A stretch of 64,000 bases of DNA from Tubulanus polymorphus (GCF_964204645.1 NC_134028.1:4624501-4688500), one strand, 5' to 3'. Positions 22,500 through 39,234 are shown, counted from the first letter of the stretch. The notes: generated by a model from the sequence alone, not told the origin. Made by a program: numbers and translations.

Positions 22500-24963
22500 A
22501 ACGATCAATAGTTAAATGAACTAGTCACAGTAGAGAGAAACTGTGTGACTGATTATTCTCATTGACTGCACTCGTGTTTGATACCCGAACAAACATCAGT
22601 TTTATTAAAGCTCAATTTTCAACGTGAGATTCAAACCATACCAAACACATAAACCCTCGTCAATTCTTAACTTAACAAACTAGTATCGAACAAATGATTA
22701 TATGAATTAAGCCGATTTTTGAAACGTGTCAGTGGTGGACCCTGTAACTAGTAAAAAGGGATGTAACAAGGGCTTCCTTTGAGCAACTCAGAGTCAGTCG
22801 GTAATTACGAGTATTAAAAGCTTTGGCGGTTGAAATCGGTTGATGATTGATTCATATGAGATAGACATATGTCAATGAGATAGATGTATGTCAATGAGAT
22901 GATCTATGTTTCATTATATCATTTGGCTTCATTGTTTTAAGAGAGAGAAGATCAATTCTCGTATCACTGTTTGTCTGGTATCATTTATTGACTGAGGGAA
23001 GAAAACAAACAAATTCAGTAAGACGAGCTGATTCTTAATCTGTGCTAGAAGCATGCGAGTCAGGATCTGGTTCCTCCTTCTTGGTTATAAGTTAAACATC
23101 ACCAATGAACTAACTAACTATGAAGCAAAACCGCTTACAAAAACCCTGGAACCACATCCAGATTAAAGGCTAAATCAATATCTAAAACCAGCGTCATGAG
23201 ATAACCGTGGTCTACTCTTCACTCAGTAATTGATATCAGTTGAACGTGATGAATATACCATGTGCAAGTTTTTGCAGTATTTAACACATTTAGAGCAGAT
23301 TGTGACTATTATTGATAATTGATGTTAGGTTGAAAATAATTGGAAATAAACCGTAAATAGCTGGTTGTCAATAGGAATATAATATAAATATCGCAACAAA
23401 TAATCGTTTGTTTTTCTGGTAAATATTAAAAGTTATATGTGTATATAGTAATTATATACAGGGATTTGTAATGCTGATTTTTGCCTTTTTCCAAAGAACA
23501 TTTCCAGAAATTTTGCACATTTTGTTACACCCTTAATTTATAGCCTGCGCATTCTCCAATTGTGAGTTCATTTCGATTGAAATTTTTATCGTTGCAAATT
23601 TCTTTTCCCACATCTCGAGTTTTAGATTTAAGTTATTCAGGTTAACATTAGTCGCATGGGGCATTAGTAATGAATAATAGAGTTGATGACAAGTAGTGAA
23701 CATCATTGTTACGTGCGTGTTGTATTGAAATGGTTTATTGTCAGTTTGAAAGTATTTATAATTAGAGAGGGGTAAAGTTGTACAGGTTGTATTGATGTCA
23801 GTCACTGAGCTACTGTTTTAAATAGTTTTAATGTTAAGGGATACCAGTCAACTAGTTAACTGTCTGCACCCTGAACCCCCTTATACAGAAACCGATCATC
23901 AAGAGTTCACCAGCAGGTCTCCTCTCTGCTCTCTCTCGAGAGAGAGAGATTTCCATACATTTATCACTATGCATTGAAAATCAGGTTGTCTAGTCTTCAC
24001 CAATGGAAGCGTGATTGTTTGAAGGGGTGGGGCTTCAGTGAGGGGTTCAAGCAGCTGATTGTACTACACCCCCTTGAACAATCAGCTGCTTGTTTGAGGG
24101 GGTGCAGGGTTCAGCCAGCTGATTAATGCCTTCACTCATTTGATTGGAGCAAATGATGATTTTCACGCAATGAATTCCTTGTTGTCAATGCTCATCGCTC
24201 CAACATTTCACAGTAACTGTTGACAGTGTCCACTTGCCTGACCGACTACACACTATATACACTACTATATTGTCAAACATAGAATACGTATCTTCATTGG
24301 TAGAAACAAACGATATATTAAGGATTATGTATAAATGTGTAAAATATAATGTACATAGGTTAAAAACTACAAAAAAAGGTTAATAGACCGTAAAAAGAAG
24401 GGCCACCCGCATCAAAGAAAGACTAGAATTCTACCGTAGTTGAATTTCAGTGATTCTTTGTTTGTATATAGGGTATAACACTGGGCTCGAATAATTCATA
24501 AATATGGTATCTATTCATGTATGCATTCCAAACATGTAAAACAGTTGTTCATGTGTGTTACAATTATTATTGATATATATATAAAACTAGATCAGTAAAT
24601 CATCATCAGTGTGTCATAATCATATTTTTAATATATGTATAAATCCACATCAAATAGAAGGCGCCATATCATCCCGCCCTTAGTCTGACAAAACCCTCTC
24701 TCTCTCTCTATCCCAGTCTCTCCCTCTATCTCACTTGCTTCGTTTGTATAAAATGATTCCACTCTGATATTTGTAACATCCAAGGCTTTATAAAAATTAT
24801 GCTTTCATATAAGGACAAATTTTCTATTCACTCATAAAAAATGCTTCAATTTCATTGCAATTTGAAACTCAAAGAGGAAGAGTTATTCAACTGTCACATT
24901 GTAGAATGAACAGCTGTAAAAATGAACCTATATTAAAAGTGATTTGAACTGGGAGTTTCCCCT
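22500..24963. other. AT-rich region downstream of synaptogyrin
   Basis: Probably a long 3' UTR followed by intergenic DNA; several AATAAA signals occur (for example near 23345). Two direct or inverted copies of an agctgatt-containing phrase lie at 24050-24125, and a ctctctcgagagag palindrome at 23926-23949. No coding signal is seen. Confidence 0.45.
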
Positions 24964-25316
24964 GGAGAAGCTACCAATAGCGGGTCATTCTGAAGAAGCT
25001 ACCGATAGTGGTATATTCTTCTGAAGAAGCTACCAATGGCAGTACATTCTGAAGAAGCTACCGATAGTGGTATATTCTGAGGAAGAAGCTACCAATGGCA
25101 GTACACTCTGAAGAAGCTACTGATAGTGGTATATTCTTCTGAAGAAGCTACCAATGGCAGAACATTCTGAAGAAGCTACCGATAGTGGTATATTCTGAGG
25201 AAGAAGCTACCAATGGCAGTACATTCTGAAGAAGCTGTTGATAGCAGCACACTGAAGAAGCTACCAATAGCGGTATATTCTGAAGAAGTTGCTGATAGCA
25301 GTATATCCCGGAGACT
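24964..25316. repeat. Minisatellite, gaagaagctaccnatrg unit
   Basis: About eleven copies of a 31-36 base unit resembling gaagaagctaccgatagtgg followed by tatattct. Two alternating variants (caatggcagtaca and cgatagtggtata) form a higher-order unit of about 67-72 bases. Indels of three bases (extra gag or ttc) separate copies. Confidence 0.85.
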
Positions 25317-26350
25317 GCTCGTTTGCAGTGGATGATGAGTGATGTATCAAGTATTTGTAAAAGTTGTTGTATGTATTGATAGGCCTAATTGAGGCAATAA
25401 AATATAAACAGTTGAGACGATGCAATAGACTTCATTATTCACTAACTCTCACCAGTAGCAGTCGGATATTCGGACTGAGGAACGTGGTTTGCTTGCACTG
25501 CAGTACACTGGAAACACCCCTTAACCCACAGTTGAGGCCTAGAGGCCAGTTCCTTAGTCATGCAGGGTTTGTGGCAAGTCTATTAATTGCTACTATTTGG
25601 AAAAACCTCGTTAAGGAGTACTTTATGCAAAAATGATATTAAGTGCTGAAAAGTGTCACTTGCCCAATGCGCTCATTTTTGCAAAAAAAAATAACCGTCG
25701 CCCTCTCCATAATAAAATTACAAATACCCGGATACAAATTCGCCTTTTTCAAAATAAATATGCCTATATCATGGAAAAATTTGGCAGTTGGGTAGTTTCG
25801 GTGCTATTTTAAAAGTCGGAGAATTTTAATCGGTAAATAGTTTGCCCACTACGGCTATTCAACGTGTCTGGCAAGCGAGTATTATGTTAGTTCGCATTTT
25901 TCCCGCTATCGTTATACATAGGGGCAGCACTAGACAATCGAGATCGCTAATTTAACTGTGGCGGGCTAATATTATAGCAATCGTCAATTCCGCTTTCATG
26001 AAATCATTCTCTCAATTGATTAAAACGTTGGGGCCATTTTCTAAATCGAATTGATTCTCAATATGATTTGAGATATATTTTGATTTTGGTTAAAAGATAA
26101 GAATTAAATCACAGAGGGTCATTGAAACTAGTCGTTACAATAGAGTGCAATTCACAACTGATTCCGCACTAAATGTGCTTACTTTTGCATAAACCTTAAT
26201 TAATACTATGCTATGGCTTAGATTCAAGATCACCAAGTCCAATCATTAACGATCTCAGCCCACTTTAGGACACGTCATGGCTACAACCGGACAGGGGTAT
26301 ATTATATATTTAACTTCACTTGACCAACAATTTGGAGACTTTAGGATGTC

Positions 26351-26511
26351 GAGAGAAACCCCACAATAACGAAGCCAAGATTGAAAATCAGGCGTACTGA
26401 TGATTCAGTATGCCTGATGATGGCCAACAGTTGTTAGCCGAAACGTCACTCCTCAAATATAATCATTCTGATCTAGAATTTTTCAATCTTGGCTTCGTTG
26501 GGATTTCTCTC
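26351..26511 (+). mobile_element. Palindromic element A with hammerhead-like core
   Basis: Left arm 26351-26387 (gagagaaaccccacaataac...) pairs with right arm 26480-26511 (...cgttgggatttctctc). Between them lies CTGATGA (26414-26420), a short stem closed by GGC/GCC, and GAAA (26440-26443), then cgtc. CUGANGA-helix-GAAA is the hammerhead ribozyme core; one extra base separates CTGATGA from the helix. Confidence 0.6.
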
Positions 26512-29237
26512 ATAATCATTACACACAGATATTGTGTATCTTCTCGTCTTAACTTTAGGATGTGACCTTCTAAATAAGAGACAATCCTGTTATGTATTCC
26601 AAGAAACCAGTTCTGATCACTAAGTAGAACAATCGAACGACGAACACAGCTTTCTAGGCAGCGAATTGACAAAATTTTATTACATCATTTTTTCGACGGA
26701 TCACAGCAGATTCTCATTCATTGTGTGCATGAACTCGATTCAGGGTGATCACACAATCCGGGTGATCTGATCATTCATTTCATAGGATAAAATCTTTGTA
26801 ACAACAATAACATCAGACAGGAGACTGGTTTCAAATTGCCTTCACAACAAAATAAACAATTGTTTGTACAGAATTTAGACTTTAGAACAGAAATGAACAA
26901 TGGCAAAAAATACATCAGCATTTTAATAACTCTCCGGCCAGAGTAGTTACAGATGTCTTAGCTAGAAAAAATATCTTCTCGTCATTATCAAAGTTAAAAG
27001 ATGATGTACGTCAATGCCCTGTTCTAAAAGAGCTCAGGTCTCAGCTGAAAGAAAAAAGTAAACGGCCCATTGGTGGGCCTCAGAAATTCACGTTTCACCC
27101 TCTATGAAAATATCACATACCGCACTCACAAAGTTTGATATAATTTGTGGACTATTAATATTATGTAGGTGGGTGGGTGGGTGGTTGTCGAGTTCACCTG
27201 TAGAGCACTGTCCGCGAGAACAAAGAAATCGTCGAAACCTAAAATAAATAATTTCAATCTCTCTCAAAATGATATATAGACTAATTATATAATCCTCGAT
27301 TATATATATAAACAGAACTAAACTATAAGTGACCTGTCTAGACCACAGACTCCTTCCAAGACTACTGACTCCCCTCCTCAATCAACCATAAATCCGCTTA
27401 GACACACTCCCTCCTCGCTAAACTTTCTACACAAGTCTTTAGTATATTGTGCATGCCATTCTCATTTCAATATCTGCTACGTTGTAACCCAAAAATACAT
27501 ACAATACCACCATGCAGTCGAGACCCAGTAAGACTCGGATAAACCCAGCGAGACTCAAATGAGACTCGTTGATGCCCAGTGCTGCATCATTTTGCCTAAC
27601 TGGGTCCCGATATTATACAGTCTTCACTTGGTTAATTGTATAAACAGTTTGACTCAGATTTTACTAATTACTTCCATCATTACATTATATACGAGTTACT
27701 CTTTTAAGTACAAAAATTGACTCAATCACTCAACGTTTAATATTTTATAGCATATAGAAAATTGATTTCGAAGATCAAAATTGTTTTCGTTTTTGAGAGA
27801 GATCAGCTCGTTGTGTATAGAGTGAGGCGTGGATTGAATTAACAGTTATATATCATAACCTGATTCAAGCTTTTATCATCAATATTTATATCCATTTATA
27901 TATTTACAAGTGATGAATTTAATGATGGCCGAATGCGTACACTAAGAATTGTACACGACCATGGTATTTGATAAGCCTGTATTACTGGGCTCATTTTCAT
28001 CACTAATTGGTTTGACAAATGAGTCGAACAATTGAAATTCGACCCTTCAAATTTCAAACATAACTTTTATCCGCACAAATATTCCCAAATTCAGCTTCTC
28101 ATCTTACAATGTAGCACAACCCCAACACAAGATGAAATATGAATCAGTTCACATTAGTTCGTGATGACAAGCTCTGAAATACGGGCAGCAAATAATATCA
28201 TTATGATTTATAATAATACAAATATAATAAAGTTATATATATATACAGACATTTGTTGTAATCATTTCAGTGAGCAGTTACAATTACCCAGAATTCATCA
28301 CGATGAATTTACTAATTCGACGCATGCATTTTAAAGACTCCTTGATTCAGAGCCAGTTTACAAAAAAATTAAAACATAATAATCATCATTACACGACTGT
28401 TTTTGAAGAATAAACGCTTTTCTAAATTTTTCTGACGACTTACAGGTGCTGATCACCAAATATGGCCACTTCAATATCAACATCACATGAGGCTGGCTGG
28501 CGCCCTGTGATCAGATTGACTTTAAAAACAGTTTGAGCACCAAATTTTTCAGCAACAAAATAACATCATACATTCTATTAATCAAAAATATTCCAACTTT
28601 TGTTGCGCAATATTCTGACGTGTTTCGCGAGGCAATTGCTATTGTTTTTGAGGCACAGTTAGTACTTATTTTTCTACGCTCACAGGGGTCACACCCAAAC
28701 AGGACAAGTGACCTCTTCCAAGTGAAGAATAGAGGTCTATTAACCCTGATTATAACTGGAATCAGTGTGTAGAAAATGACTAATTAAAATGAATTATTGC
28801 CACTGCAAAAATCAGTCGTAAATTCAAACATGATCAGCCGAATTTTTACTAATACTCTCTTGACATTTCAACATTCATGTATTTCATTATCAACTAGTGA
28901 AAATAAGAAAATCATATAACAATTTTTTTTTCATTTGTTTGACGACTGAATTGATAACAAAACAATATACGACATATTACCCCAAATACAGGTGATATCA
29001 CTGAATACCTGAATCCAGTTATAAACAGTTGTATTTCATTCAGAATAATTACACAAAATATTTTCAATGCTCGAAAAAAAAAAACGTGAAGACGATAAAA
29101 TAGAGTTTTCAATGAATTCGCAAAATATTCAATATTAAATTCAATGTTACACGTAATACCTATATCAGCGAAGCTTGTTTAAAACTGCGTTAAGTTTGAT
29201 CCCTATTTGTGAAAAATTTCCACAGTCTTTATCCATT

Positions 29238-29238
29238 A

Positions 29239-29276
<38 letters not shown>
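29238..29276. repeat. (AAT)n microsatellite
   Basis: About thirteen uninterrupted taa/aat triplets just downstream of the first Rac gene, on the 3' UTR side. Confidence 0.9.
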
Positions 29277-29316
29277 TAATCGTGCAGAGAATAGAAATGA
29301 CACTATCGCATTGGTA

Positions 29317-31048
<1,732 letters not shown>

Positions 31049-31888
31049 TGTATGAATTCGTGTTTGAAATTATAATCAGGTTGACATTCACCGTCTTACT
31101 CTAGACGACAACGACTCGCTCAGTTTATATACGGTTTGTGCCCCTACTATAAATAGAGGGTGTGATACAAGATGGCAGAAATACCCCCAGCGAAGATCTA
31201 TTTATAGCTCAATTCAAACTTATTATTTATTACGCCGGCTTCGATAGTTGGTTTATGCGACTAACTCTTTGTCAACGAAAGTGATAACAGTGAAAATCAT
31301 TCCTTTCTGTAAATAAAATCTATGGTGATTGTATGTAGTTGGTTTTCATTCGAAAGAAACGTTTTGGGTGCTTTCGGTATAACCGACGTGGCAGCTAATA
31401 GTTTTAACAATTAGATGTGTTAGTTTTCCAAAAAATGCAGAGGAGATCTAGACTTACTGTCTACTAGAAATACAATACAAAATACCAAAAAGGACCGACT
31501 AAAATGTTTTGAAAATAATGTTCTAACAATTCAACTGACCAACGTCGTGGCAGCTAGTATTTTTAACGCCGCCGCGCACCTGTCACGGCGCTGTAACCTC
31601 TTGTGACTAGCCTGCCACCTAACCCCTCGTTTATACACTACAAACAACTCGAGAAAGTATACAAATACAAATCAACTAAATTAAAGAAATAGCGATTTAA
31701 ACGTAATTATCTGCTAGTGTTAGTATTTGATATTTTTTTTTAAAATGTTTTCGATGTTTTTGGTGTTGTCATGTTAATGGAGTGCATCCCAGATAATTCG
31801 GTTGAAATTTTTGATTAACTGTCAGTGTCAGTGTGTATTTTAATTTTCAATTCATAATACTTATTTCCTTCCTTTCTTCTTCTATAAT

Positions 31889-31915
31889 GAACTCAAATCA
31901 ATTTGATTTGAGTTC
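31889..31915. repeat. 27-bp perfect palindrome
   Basis: gaactcaaatcaa and ttgatttgagttc are inverted copies around a single central base, upstream of the unrecognised plus-strand gene, probably within its 5' UTR intron. Confidence 0.7.
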
Positions 31916-32064
31916 TATAATCTTGTCATTCTTGACTTTCAATTTTTCAAGTCCTTTATCCATTTCGTATCATGGACGAATATGGCAACGTGGAACATCG
32001 CTTATATTTACGTAACTTATTCTACCTATTTGGTTTTAATTTTTCAGATTGATTCAGAGAATAC

Positions 32065-33443
32065 ATGATGGCGACAGTTGATATCGCAGATAAACCGAAA
32101 CATCGTAATTGGGCGGATTTTTGTGTAAAGCCAACCGAAGCCAAACCGAAACATACGCTGTTCGGTTCGAACTTGGAAATATTGAGTGACGCCGAGCAAC
32201 AGAAATTACGAGAGATCGATCCAAACTCTTATCAGGAACAACCGAGACAATACAGGGTCCGCAACTTACCACCGGTTCTTCAAGCAAAAATACCAGGTAC
32301 GATAGACAGGTTCCAGCAGACTAAGTTTAATTACAGTATCCTAGGTACCACCTACACAATTGTTTCACGTGTATGAAGATCTGTCACCCTAAACTGATTA
32401 ATTTGTTGTTTATTTCAGATTCAAGTATCGTGAAGTTTAATAAAGAGCAAATTACGAAACAGAAAAGGGTTTTAAACGACATTGAAAATGATCTGCAATT
32501 CCTCGAGAAAAATACAAAATACAACCCGGGGCTGATACAGTCGAATGAGACCCCGGCCTCGTCATCAGGCGGGACAAAAAAACAACCGCAGTGGTTCACA
32601 GAGTCCGACATCAAACACACGCACGATATCAATATCCTCGGAGTGCGCCCTGGTGGACAGAAGAGTAACTACAACCGAGATAAATACGCAACGAAACCTC
32701 AAACGCATAAATACGCGTTGATAGGAGACGTGTTGAGACCCGGTAACGATTTCAACGAAAGAGAGAATTCTATTTTCAGCGACGAGAAAAATAACTTCGA
32801 TTCGAATATGTATTCAACGTCTTATAAGAAACATTTCCCCGAGATCGAGACGAAAAATCCCGAAAAACCCACAGAGACTCGAGAATTCGCCATCGATCTA
32901 CCGGCGAATATACAGCACACCTTCGGAACGACGGAATGCCAGCGGCTGTTGACCGATACGCAGTCCGTCGATCGATCCTTGAAATTAATAGAACAACAAG
33001 AGAGAATTCGACGTCGGGTGATCGCGAATCGGCTGCAACCGAAGTCAATTAAACCAGAAATTCATCCTCTGTATGAAGTGATGGGAAACGCTCTGAGGAT
33101 GGATCATTTTACCGGTCACACGTTCGATAATAAACTGAGCTCAACGAAACGAGCTCATACTCAATCAGTATTCGACCGCAGAGTTCCACAAATAGATAAT
33201 TATAGAATGAAACGAGATGAATTGAGTGAGTTTGAAACTGAAAAAAACCCTGAACTGATTTCCAAATATTTTGATTTGAAATTTGATCGTTAACCCGAAT
33301 TCGAGCTCCCCTTAGTCTGTATGGATATTTCTGTGAATATTTTAGGTACCTGGGCTGAAAGTAATGTATTACGCGATCGCATGAAGAAAGCTTGGGATGA
33401 ATACCTCACTGACACATTGAATGCAAAGAAAACCACTGAATAG
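32065..33443 (+). CDS. Unrecognised three-exon protein, 378 aa
   Basis: Exons 32065-32296, 32419-33225 and 33346-33443 join in phase 1 at both introns and give 378 aa. The ttttcag before the ATG at 32047 suggests a 5' UTR intron. The protein is hydrophilic and without signal peptide or membrane segment. It starts MMATVDIADKPKHRNWADFC, has a charged helix after the first intron (FNKEQITKQKRVLNDIENDL), a Pro-rich linker with RNLPPVLQAKIPG, several YxxxMG-like and H/Y-rich motifs, and a helical end WAESNVLRDRMKKAWDEYL. Codon use is regular and splice sites are good, so it is a real gene; I do not recognise the family. If the last intron is retained, translation stops at 33293. It lies head-to-head with Rac copy A (about 1 kb between starts). 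Confidence 0.8.
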
Positions 33444-33937
33444 AGACTGGTAATCCGACTGGTAATCATCATCTGTCGTTATAGATTATTATGTCTTGGT
33501 GTAGATAAGGTTTTATAAGGTTAGTTCTGATTCTGATAAAGATGGTTCAGATTCACTTCGGATGTAATCGAAATCGTTTTGTTTTAATGGTGAATTTGTG
33601 TTGGAAATTGTATTTAAACTACAAAATAATAGACAATAATCAAATAATGCCTTCAAATATATTTAATCAAAATTAGAATACAGGTTGTAAGTTTGACTCG
33701 GTACAGTGAAACTTGCTTGAATCGAACAGACCCGGGTCGTAAGGGGCAGTTCAGTTTCAAGAACGAGGGCAATTTTTCAACACAAAAAGGGGCACTTTCT
33801 AATTGAAAAAGGTCAGATCTTAAATATGAAGTACCCGGCTACCTGAATAAGATCATTTGAGAATGGATTACTAATCATTTTCAAAAAAAAGATTGTTTCC
33901 AAATTTTGAAAAATCTTGAGCCAAGTTTTTTTACACT

Positions 33938-34144
33938 GATACGAGTAAAATCCCACAATAAAAGAATTAGATGATAAAATGTTTATTAAAACATATAAGA
34001 AATATTTCGGGTGGTTACTACCACCCTTCTACAGTCTAAAATGAAGACTGAAGAAGGGTGGTAGTAACCACCCGAAATATTTCTTATATGTTTTAATAAA
34101 CATTTTATCATCTAATTCTTTTATTGTGGGATTTTACTCGTATC
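33938..34144 (+). mobile_element. Palindromic element B with hammerhead-like core
   Basis: A near-perfect inverted repeat of about 207 bp: gatacgagtaaaatcccaca at the left mirrors tgtgggattttactcgtatc at the right, and the match runs to within about 20 bases of the centre. The right half holds CTGAAGA (34048-34054), a stem GGGTGG/CCACCC with loop tagtaa, and GAAA (34074-34077). Confidence 0.75.
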
Positions 34145-35407
34145 GTTTTATCACGGATATTGTGATCTACCATTGATTCATTTTTTACACTGACTTTGAA
34201 GGGCACTTTGAAAATTTTAGGGGGTTCGTTCGCTACCTCCGAAGCCCCCTCGGCACGGGCCTGGTCGTATTGGGACGATCGTGAAGTTGAAGACTCCAAA
34301 TGATATACTTTTCAAAATGAAATTGAATTGGGAAATACAAATACAGACTCAAAAGTAATCTGATGACGACTTGACCAAGTTTGACTATAACTGTTGAACC
34401 ATGGATATTCAACTAAATATTGATAGGATCTAGTGTATTATTATCAGGCTCTGCTAACACTGTTTCACCTAGCTCAACATTATGTATATATTATAAAATT
34501 CATAATTTTCTACAAATTATAATTTTTACCTCTGAAATGTTTGTATTACATTTTGTATGTGTTTTTTTGTGATAAATCTCTCTGTGATAGAAATATATTC
34601 TTAAATCAAAAGAACAATTTTTTTATGATTTCTAATCTATCATATTAATTACACATTTTATTGTAAGAGAATTTTGTGATTTTTCTAAAATATTTTGCAT
34701 ACAATTAAAATTATTCTTATGCCTGTCTATAAATTCAGACTTCAATTATTTACTGTAGTTTTCCGGTTTCTTGTGTCTAAGTCTTTTTCAAGTTGCTATA
34801 TACCGTTTATTCTCTTCAGTACATCGTCATAATTAATCATTGCAATTCATGAATAATGAAACAAATCTGAAATGTATTTGCTTTATTCATGAAAACATAG
34901 AACAAAAAAACAGAGTCACTTAAAATTGAAAATAGCATTAATTAACTAATTAATTTATTGATCAACTGAACAGATCTGAATAACCTTCCTAACCAAACCA
35001 CCTTTGGTGTTTTGGACACATATGAGGGTATTCTGGGTGGAGGGATTCTGGGTGTGGGATTTTGGACGGAGGTATTATGGGCGTATCCCCACCGAAACTG
35101 TTATGTCGACGATTTATCCACGCTTAAGAAAATTCAATTTTGCCTGTGAATTCAGTCCTCAATACTATCATACTGTGATTTTCAGGTTTCACGAGGGTTT
35201 CTTGCGTCGTGTCAAATTGCTATACAGTGTATGTATAAAAAAAATAAAAAAAATATATACCATGTATTCTCTTCAGTACTTCTCCAACTCCTCATTTCAA
35301 TTCATGATTAATGAAACAAATTTGAAATATGTTCTTTATTGATGTAAACATAAAACAAGATCGGACATTGAAAAACAGCAACTAATTCAGCTGAACTTAA
35401 AGTTCCT

Positions 35408-35437
35408 TTACAGAGCAGCGCGAATAGCTTCACTAAA
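35408..35437 (-). pseudogene. Relic of a Rac C-terminal segment
   Basis: On the minus strand this stretch reads FSEAIRAAL then stop, matching FDEAIRAVL near the C terminus of Rac copy A, but without the basic tail and CAAX box. It is followed by a 3'-UTR-like segment shared with other copies. It may be the remnant of a third Rac copy, or an alternative last exon of copy B. Confidence 0.45.
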
Positions 35438-35485
35438 GAATAGTCTATACGTTTTCTCCCTATTGTTTTGAAAAATTCGCCAGGC

Positions 35486-35491
35486 TTTATT
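35486..35491 (-). terminator. Possible polyadenylation signal of Rac copy B
   Basis: AATAAA on the minus strand (tttatt on plus), 61 bases after the stop codon of copy B. Confidence 0.45.
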
Positions 35492-35551
35492 TATTCGTGA
35501 TGATATCATTCGTGCAGAGAATAGAAACGACACTAAAACGCGTCGACGGTA

Positions 35552-37402
<1,851 letters not shown>

Positions 37403-37492
37403 TGTGTATCAAAGCGATCGTTTTATAATGAACTCATTCTTCACTCAACTCCTTCCACCTTACTAATACTAGCCCAGTACATCGTACTTTCT

Positions 37493-37554
37493 AACTGTTG
37501 AATTATTTCACGCTCATGCGGGATTTCGCATGCGCGTGAAATAATTCAACAGTT
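37493..37554. repeat. Hairpin element with 21-bp arms
   Basis: aactgttgaattatttcacg at the left and its complement at the right (37534-37554) flank a core that is itself partly palindromic (catgcg ... cgcatg). It lies about 90 bases upstream of the start of Rac copy B, in its promoter or 5' UTR. Confidence 0.8.
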
Positions 37555-37668
37555 CTAATTAATTGGACCGAAACTATTAAGCCAAACAGGATTAGGCCTA
37601 TATCTCTGACACAGAACATACCTGTCTATTAGAACGATAACCACACTCAAACGTGGTGAACGGATAAT

Positions 37669-37890
37669 AAGATAAAATCCCACTATTAACAGATTAAAAG
37701 AATTTAAAAACCAGAATTTATTTATTCAATCAAAGATATATAAAAGACACGACGTTTCGATCTCACCCTAGAGATCATCACCTGACGATGATCTCTAGGG
37801 TGAGATCGAAACGTCGTGTCTTTTATATATTTTTGATTGAATAAATAAATTCTGGTTTTCAAATTCTGTAAATAGTGGGATTTTATCTTA
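37669..37890 (+). mobile_element. Palindromic element C with hammerhead-like core
   Basis: Left arm aagataaaatcccactatta mirrors right arm aatagtgggattttatctta; pairing extends almost throughout the 222 bp. The right half carries CTGACGA (37782-37788), stem GATCTC/GAGATC with loop tagggt, and GAAA (37808-37811), then cgtcgtgtc. The outer arms resemble those of element B (taaaatcccac). Confidence 0.75.
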
Positions 37891-39234
37891 ATACCTGTCT
37901 AAATTCGGCTCCAGCTAAATTATATTCGGGACCAAGTTCCATGTTGTCAGTTGAATTTGACTCAGAGTTTAATTAGTTAATTTCCGATTAGTGAAATCTC
38001 GAACTGGCTCCGGGACCGGTTGCATATTCACGGCTTAGACCGAAGACCGGTCGAAGACCAAATTAGTTCTGTGGCAAATCTAACAAATTAAGACCAGACT
38101 TAAGATCTAAGTCCACTTTTGGACTTGGCCATGACTGCGCAACCAGCCCCAGGGAGAATTCTTGTGTCGTCGCCTCTTTCAAACACGTGGTTGATCATTA
38201 ATACTGGTTTTATTCATTCACTATCAATTGTGACTATTGTCCCTGTGTCTTCAAGTTGTTGAACAGCCGTCGTTTTTCTCTTCAGTATTTCCTCAATTCC
38301 TCAGGAATAATGAAAATGCAAAATAAACACAATTGATTCAGTTTTAAATTATTCTCTTCATTGATGAAAACATAACAAGAGTCGCTAAAATTAAACAAAA
38401 TTAATTTCAATGGCTTTTACACAAATGAACCTAGATAATAAGTGACCTTCCCAATCAGACACCGCAATATTCATCAATTTACAATCGGTTCCCCGAAAGA
38501 ACTGTCCAATATATTTACTTAACCAACACCCAGTGAGTTTAAATACATCTGTAGCTCATTTGCAGCAAGAAGCAATTTACATTTTTACGTTTTAGACACC
38601 TATTCATTCTTTATACCAGTACAAGTTATCAATCAACTGAACAGTAAAATATCTATAAAGGGTCATTCATCTTTTATGAAACATATCCCATAGCTAAAAA
38701 GCATTAAATTAACAACATGCTTTACATTTATGCCAAAAATAATTCACCAAAAACCATTTGTATATAAAACAGATTTACTGACTCACTCCCTTAACACATA
38801 CAAAAGAGATTATAAAAAGCAAAGCTACAGATTACTGTTTTCCCAGGATAATTAGAGGCTTAAATCTAAACAGCTACAGTAGACTGCACCCTTGCTTGGC
38901 CTTCAGATCTAAAGGAGCCAATGTTAATTTTCTCTGAGGCAGAAAACGAATTGCGTTGGCAGTTGGGAGAATTAGATTAGATTAGAATTTTTAATGTTTT
39001 TGTAATGTGGAACGCAGGATTATCTAAGGGCAGGGCAATTGACTCAGCCTCTGGGTCATGCAACCATCCGCGGCAATCAAAGTCTGTGACCTGGGATGAT
39101 CCAAGGCAATCAGCTCCGTAGCAAGCAGTTTGGGCCAAGCAATTATCCAAGGGAATCAGAGTCCGTTACCTGCGATAATCTGAGACAATCGTGCAGTTTA
39201 CTATATACATCATATGAAATTCTCGGGTAATTTA
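37891..39234. other. Intergenic region between Rac copy B and ZNF598
   Basis: Holds a third diverged 3'-UTR-like segment (about 38225-38420) and, at about 39010-39190, an imperfect repeat of a phrase like gatccaaggcaatcagagtc. The last part is presumably the ZNF598 3' UTR. No gene is seen. Confidence 0.5.

Larger units (their letters stand above)
25317..29316. other. Non-coding region between synaptogyrin and the first Rac gene
   Basis: Contains a palindromic element with a hammerhead-like core (26351-26511), a gtgggtgg run (27170-27188), an AT microsatellite near 27300 and an (ATA)n tract at 29238-29276. The last few hundred bases are presumably the 3' UTR of the minus-strand Rac gene. No gene supported. 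Confidence 0.5.
33444..35551. other. Region with palindrome and duplicated 3'-UTR-like segments
   Basis: Contains palindromic element B (33938-34144). Two segments, about 34760-34990 and 35180-35410, share phrases such as attctcttcagtac, aatgaaacaaatttgaaat and catgaaaacataraacaa; a third, more diverged copy is at about 38225-38420. They resemble the 3' ends of Rac gene copies. No intact gene. Confidence 0.5.
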
